A stretch of 64,000 nt of DNA, from positions 248,001 to 312,000 of the forward strand of contig NZ_JBLFFL010000001.1 in NCBI RefSeq assembly GCF_051400755.1. The letters are read 5' to 3'. The DNA is from Parapedobacter sp051400755. GTDB taxonomy: Bacteria > Bacteroidota > Bacteroidia > Sphingobacteriales > Sphingobacteriaceae. The position numbers and the translations under genes are program-made. Numbering within the stretch: the stretch's first letter is position 1; every line of letters begins with the position of its first letter. Below, one piece after another: positions 61,487-64,000 of this stretch. A model generated the notes under the pieces. That model saw only the letters and a list, made by a program, of their open reading frames with translations. It was not told where the DNA came from and made no database searches.

Positions 61487-61542
61487 ATGCGGCTTTAAAA
61501 AATTTGCTCTTTCTTCATCCCGTTAAGTTTGGTGTTTGACAA

Positions 61543-62697
61543 TCAATTAGTTGGAAATCGTATGGAGACCTGCTGCCCATTCACTTCAAACGTGGCACCG
61601 CTTAGATAGGACAATATGTCCAATGCCTCCGATAGCTTGAATGACCGCTGGATATTTCCGTTGAACCGCTCCGCAGGCGGTTCGTTTTCAAAAGACACCG
61701 ATATGTCATACCACCTGGACAGTTGTTCCATGATGTCTGTCATATCATCACTCTTGAAGTAGAAATCGCCGTTTTTCCAGGCTACTGTTTTTGCAATATT
61801 CGCCTCATGCAGCGATATGTGCTCCCCCACCCGTGCTTCCTGACCGGGTTTTAGCAACTCCCTCCCCGTTTTGTTGGATATCCGGATAGCTCCTTCAACT
61901 AACGTAGCGGTCAGCTGCTTATACGAATTGACATTAAAATGGGTGCCCAATACTTCTATTTGGGTGCTGTCTACTGCCACTTTGAATGGTCGGGCCGCAT
62001 CATGGGCCACTTCAAAATACGCTTCTCCTTTCAATTCGACCACCCGCTCGTCGCTCCCAAACTGAACCGGAAACCGCAGTTCGGACATGGCATTTAGCCA
62101 CACCTTGGTGCCATCCGACAAGGTAAGCTGATAGGTACCGGCTTTGGGTATCACCAACGTGTTGTAAATAAGATTGTCAGCTTCTGCATCAGGTGTTTCG
62201 TAGGTCAAGCCGCCCTTAGCACTGACGATTTGGGTACCATCTCGTTCCTGCAGCCCCGCGGTATCGTCCCGCAGGTCTACAGATTGCCCATCCGACAAGA
62301 TCAATTGTGCCTTGTTGCCTCCCGGCATGACATCGTTATGAAAGATATTGCCTGCCTGGGTCATATTGGGTTTAGCTGAACGCGACGGTGAAAACCATAT
62401 CCAAGAACATGCAATGAGCGCTATGCTCGCTGCATATCCCAGGTAACGCCCGATACGTTTCAGTTGCTTCGCCCGATTCCGCTTTTGTAAGCGTGTCCAA
62501 GCAGCATCCACATCAATCTCCCGAATGAAGTCGATATCTCGCTTCGCCCGATCGGTATCTCGAAAGGATTCCAATAATGCCTGGTTTCGCTCATCTTCAT
62601 TCAGCCATTGCTTTAGGCGGATCTCCTCTCCTTCCGAAAGCTGCCCTAAAAGGTATTTGCCTATCCATTCAGCAATATGGTACTGATTTGGTTTCAT
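61543..62697 (-). CDS. FecR-type anti-sigma factor
   Basis: 384 residues from MKPNQYHIAEWIGKYLLGQL. The cytoplasmic N terminus (LSEGEEIRLKQWLNEDERNQ) binds the sigma factor; one transmembrane helix lies near residues 79-98 (IGRYLGYAASIALIACSWIW). The periplasmic FecR domain includes TYQLTLSDGTKVWLNAMSEL and ELKGEAYFEVAHDAARPFKV, and the C-terminal DUF4974-like (STN-related) domain ends the protein with RSFKLSEALDILSYLSGATF. It holds the ECF sigma factor inactive until the SusC STN domain signals. Start chosen so the helix and N domain match family layout. Confidence 0.92.
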   Translation of the reverse strand: MKPNQYHIAEWIGKYLLGQLSEGEEIRLKQWLNEDERNQALLESFRDTDRAKRDIDFIREIDVDAAWTRLQKRNRAKQLKRIGRYLGYAASIALIACSWIWFSPSRSAKPNMTQAGNIFHNDVMPGGNKAQLILSDGQSVDLRDDTAGLQERDGTQIVSAKGGLTYETPDAEADNLIYNTLVIPKAGTYQLTLSDGTKVWLNAMSELRFPVQFGSDERVVELKGEAYFEVAHDAARPFKVAVDSTQIEVLGTHFNVNSYKQLTATLVEGAIRISNKTGRELLKPGQEARVGEHISLHEANIAKTVAWKNGDFYFKSDDMTDIMEQLSRWYDISVSFENEPPAERFNGNIQRSFKLSEALDILSYLSGATFEVNGQQVSIRFPTN

Positions 62698-62798
62698 CGT
62701 CTTGTACAGTATCTTAGGTAGTCCACCACGTGATGGCACCAGTTAGTTATAATAAAGAAACCGAACGTGGGAAATGGGGTGACAAGAAAGCAAATTTT

Positions 62799-63341
62799 TT
62801 AGTCACGCACGAGACACATCAGCAGCAAGACAAATAACTCAGGGTTTAATTTGCCCTTGATGATTTTCAGTCCGCGCTGCTTTTGAGTTTTTACTGTATT
62901 GATGCTAATCGCCAGTTTTTCGGCAATCTGTGGGTTAGTCAGCCCTTCCAAGTACCCCAGGCGAAAAACCTCTTGGCACCCATCAGGCATCGATTGGATA
63001 ATGGCATAGATCTCAGCCATCACCTCCGATCGGATAATTTTGGTCAACACCTCCGACTCTTCCGATTCTTCGTGTTGCTGAATCATATAATAGCGCTGGG
63101 TTGTTTTCTCCCGCCTAAGGGTGTTATAGCACGAATTTCGCACCGCTGTGTAAAGGAAGTTCTTTATGGCAATGTCTTGGTCGGCAATGGCGTCCTTGTT
63201 ATTCCAATAGGCCATGAACGCATCTTGAACGATGTCTTCTACGGCATCCCGATCATGTAACATTTGCCACGCAAAATGGCATAGGCGCGCGTAGTACTTT
63301 TTGAAAACGTCCTCGATCGACAAAGCGCAACTGTTGTTCAT
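62799..63341 (-). CDS. ECF RNA polymerase sigma factor (FecI-like)
   Basis: 180 residues. Region 2 includes KKYYARLCHFAWQMLHDRDA and VEDIVQDAFMAYWNNKD; region 4 has FRLGYLEGLTNPQIAEKLAI then SINTVKTQKQRGLKIIKGKL, the -35-reading helix-turn-helix. This is the Bacteroidota sigma-70 family 1-type ECF factor normally paired with FecR. First gene of the sigma-fecR-susC-susD-S10-S10 series, all on the minus strand. It should drive susC transcription once released. Confidence 0.92.
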   Translation of the reverse strand: MNNSCALSIEDVFKKYYARLCHFAWQMLHDRDAVEDIVQDAFMAYWNNKDAIADQDIAIKNFLYTAVRNSCYNTLRREKTTQRYYMIQQHEESEESEVLTKIIRSEVMAEIYAIIQSMPDGCQEVFRLGYLEGLTNPQIAEKLAISINTVKTQKQRGLKIIKGKLNPELFVLLLMCLVRD

Positions 63342-63535
63342 TTAACTATGATTGGACATAAATTGATGACCGGAGCCAACTTTATCCCAACCTGATTTGA
63401 TATTGATTTACAATCGGATATCCAAATATTGGAATTGCAATCGTATTTTGCAACTTTTGTACGAAATCAATGGCGGATTTGAGTATTTTAGGCATTTTTT
63501 GAGAAGTAAGTCATCCAAATCGATGCGAATGTTCT

Positions 63536-64000
63536 TTAAAACACCAAACACACCGGCGCGCCCACCGAGATGCGGTTTCCCGTATCGCGCAGCAATCCGG
63601 TGTCCGCATCACGGGCGAAGATAACCACCTCGTCCGACTGCTGGTTGGCTACCAACAGGTATTTGCCATCGGGAGAAATCGTAAAGTTGCGCGGACCGCG
63701 CCCCAATACCGATTGGTTACCCACCCTGGTGAGCCTGCCACTGGCCCGGTCCACCCGGTAAATGGCCAGCGTGTTGGCATCGCCCCGGTTGGATGCATAG
63801 AGGTAGTTGCCATCGAGTGATCGCCTGATGTCTGCCGCACCGTTCTGACCGGTGAAACCCGCCTCATTCATGCCGACTTCCTGAATGGCTTCCAACCGAC
63901 CCTCGTGCTGGCGGTAGACTTTTACTGTCGCGGTCATTTCCTGCACGAGGTAAACGACACCGCCATCGGCTGACTGCGTGATGTGGCGCGGGCCGCCGCC
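63536..64000 (-). CDS. Lactonase-family beta-propeller protein, C-terminal part
   Basis: The gene enters from the right edge; 154 codons are visible. The reading frame stays open to position 64000 and begins GGGPRHITQSADGGVVYLVQ. Repeats such as DIRRSLDGNYLYASNRGDAN and RNFTISPDGKYLLVANQQSD are blades of the seven-bladed lactonase (6-phosphogluconolactonase-like, PF10282) propeller, ending GAPVCLVF. It probably hydrolyses a sugar lactone. Separated from the sigma-factor gene by 194 bases in which I see no other gene. Confidence 0.88.
   Translation of the reverse strand, partial: GGGPRHITQSADGGVVYLVQEMTATVKVYRQHEGRLEAIQEVGMNEAGFTGQNGAADIRRSLDGNYLYASNRGDANTLAIYRVDRASGRLTRVGNQSVLGRGPRNFTISPDGKYLLVANQQSDEVVIFARDADTGLLRDTGNRISVGAPVCLVF

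Overview
The window is chromosomal DNA of a Bacteroidota bacterium, most likely a Sphingobacteriaceae-type organism of moderate GC content (Parapedobacter/Pedobacter-like; inferred, not proven). Supporting signs are a SusC/SusD pair with an ECF sigma/FecR switch, a bS16 ribosomal protein with a long Ala/Glu-rich tail, a Bacteroidota-type TonB, and many promoters of the form TTG-(19 to 22)-TAnnTTTG at gene starts.

Layout. 0-8.5 kb: edge of a CsbD-like stress gene, an outer-membrane barrel protein, sdhCAB (succinate dehydrogenase/fumarate reductase) and a very large sensor histidine kinase. 8.5-12.6 kb (minus): a membrane-anchored coiled-coil protein, gmd and rmlA (nucleotide-sugar synthesis), a DUF2911 protein and a lipocalin-like lipoprotein. 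12.7-16.1 kb (plus): a small membrane protein, a YbhN-type protein, an SDR enzyme, a GerMN-like lipoprotein and plsC. 16.1-18.2 kb (minus): a family 2 glycosyltransferase overlapping a second YbhN-type gene. 18.4-28.3 kb: tonB, ruvC, a conserved protein with kinase-like motifs, an Lrp/AsnC regulator, a secreted FAD oxidoreductase, glnS, metF, rimM, rpsP, era. 28.4 kb: initiator tRNA-fMet with a textbook promoter and terminator.

28.5-39.6 kb is accessory in character. It holds a Fic protein with three phased TGGACACAT repeats at its start, gene remnants, and an AraC regulator divergent from six plus-strand genes whose products all carry export signals: two paralogous alpha/beta hydrolases, a dienelactone-hydrolase-like protein, an NTF2-like protein, a carboxylesterase fused to two carboxymuconolactone-decarboxylase domains, and a cupin lipoprotein. 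A 34-base element is duplicated in front of the first two operon genes and a diverged copy lies upstream of the SRPBCC gene; this looks like the AraC operator.

39.7-53.5 kb is housekeeping again: a tricorn-type S41 peptidase, a YegP-like protein, ilvE, miaA, a pRiA4b ORF-3-like protein, cca, pdxA divergent from rsmA, a 2-hydroxyacid dehydrogenase, a UbiA-like protein and acs. 53.5-63.3 kb (minus) is a complete nutrient-uptake locus: ECF sigma factor, FecR anti-sigma factor, SusC with an STN signalling domain, SusD and two S10 serine carboxypeptidases, so the likely substrate is peptide rather than glycan. In the 147-base gap in front of susC lies a plus-strand promoter followed by a perfect intrinsic terminator, predicting an antisense RNA of about 80 nt against the susC leader. 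The window ends inside a lactonase-family gene.

The most promising undescribed items are the antisense RNA unit in the peptide locus, the exported AraC-controlled esterase operon with its esterase/CMD fusion and repeated operator, and the kinase-like conserved protein at 20-21 kb.
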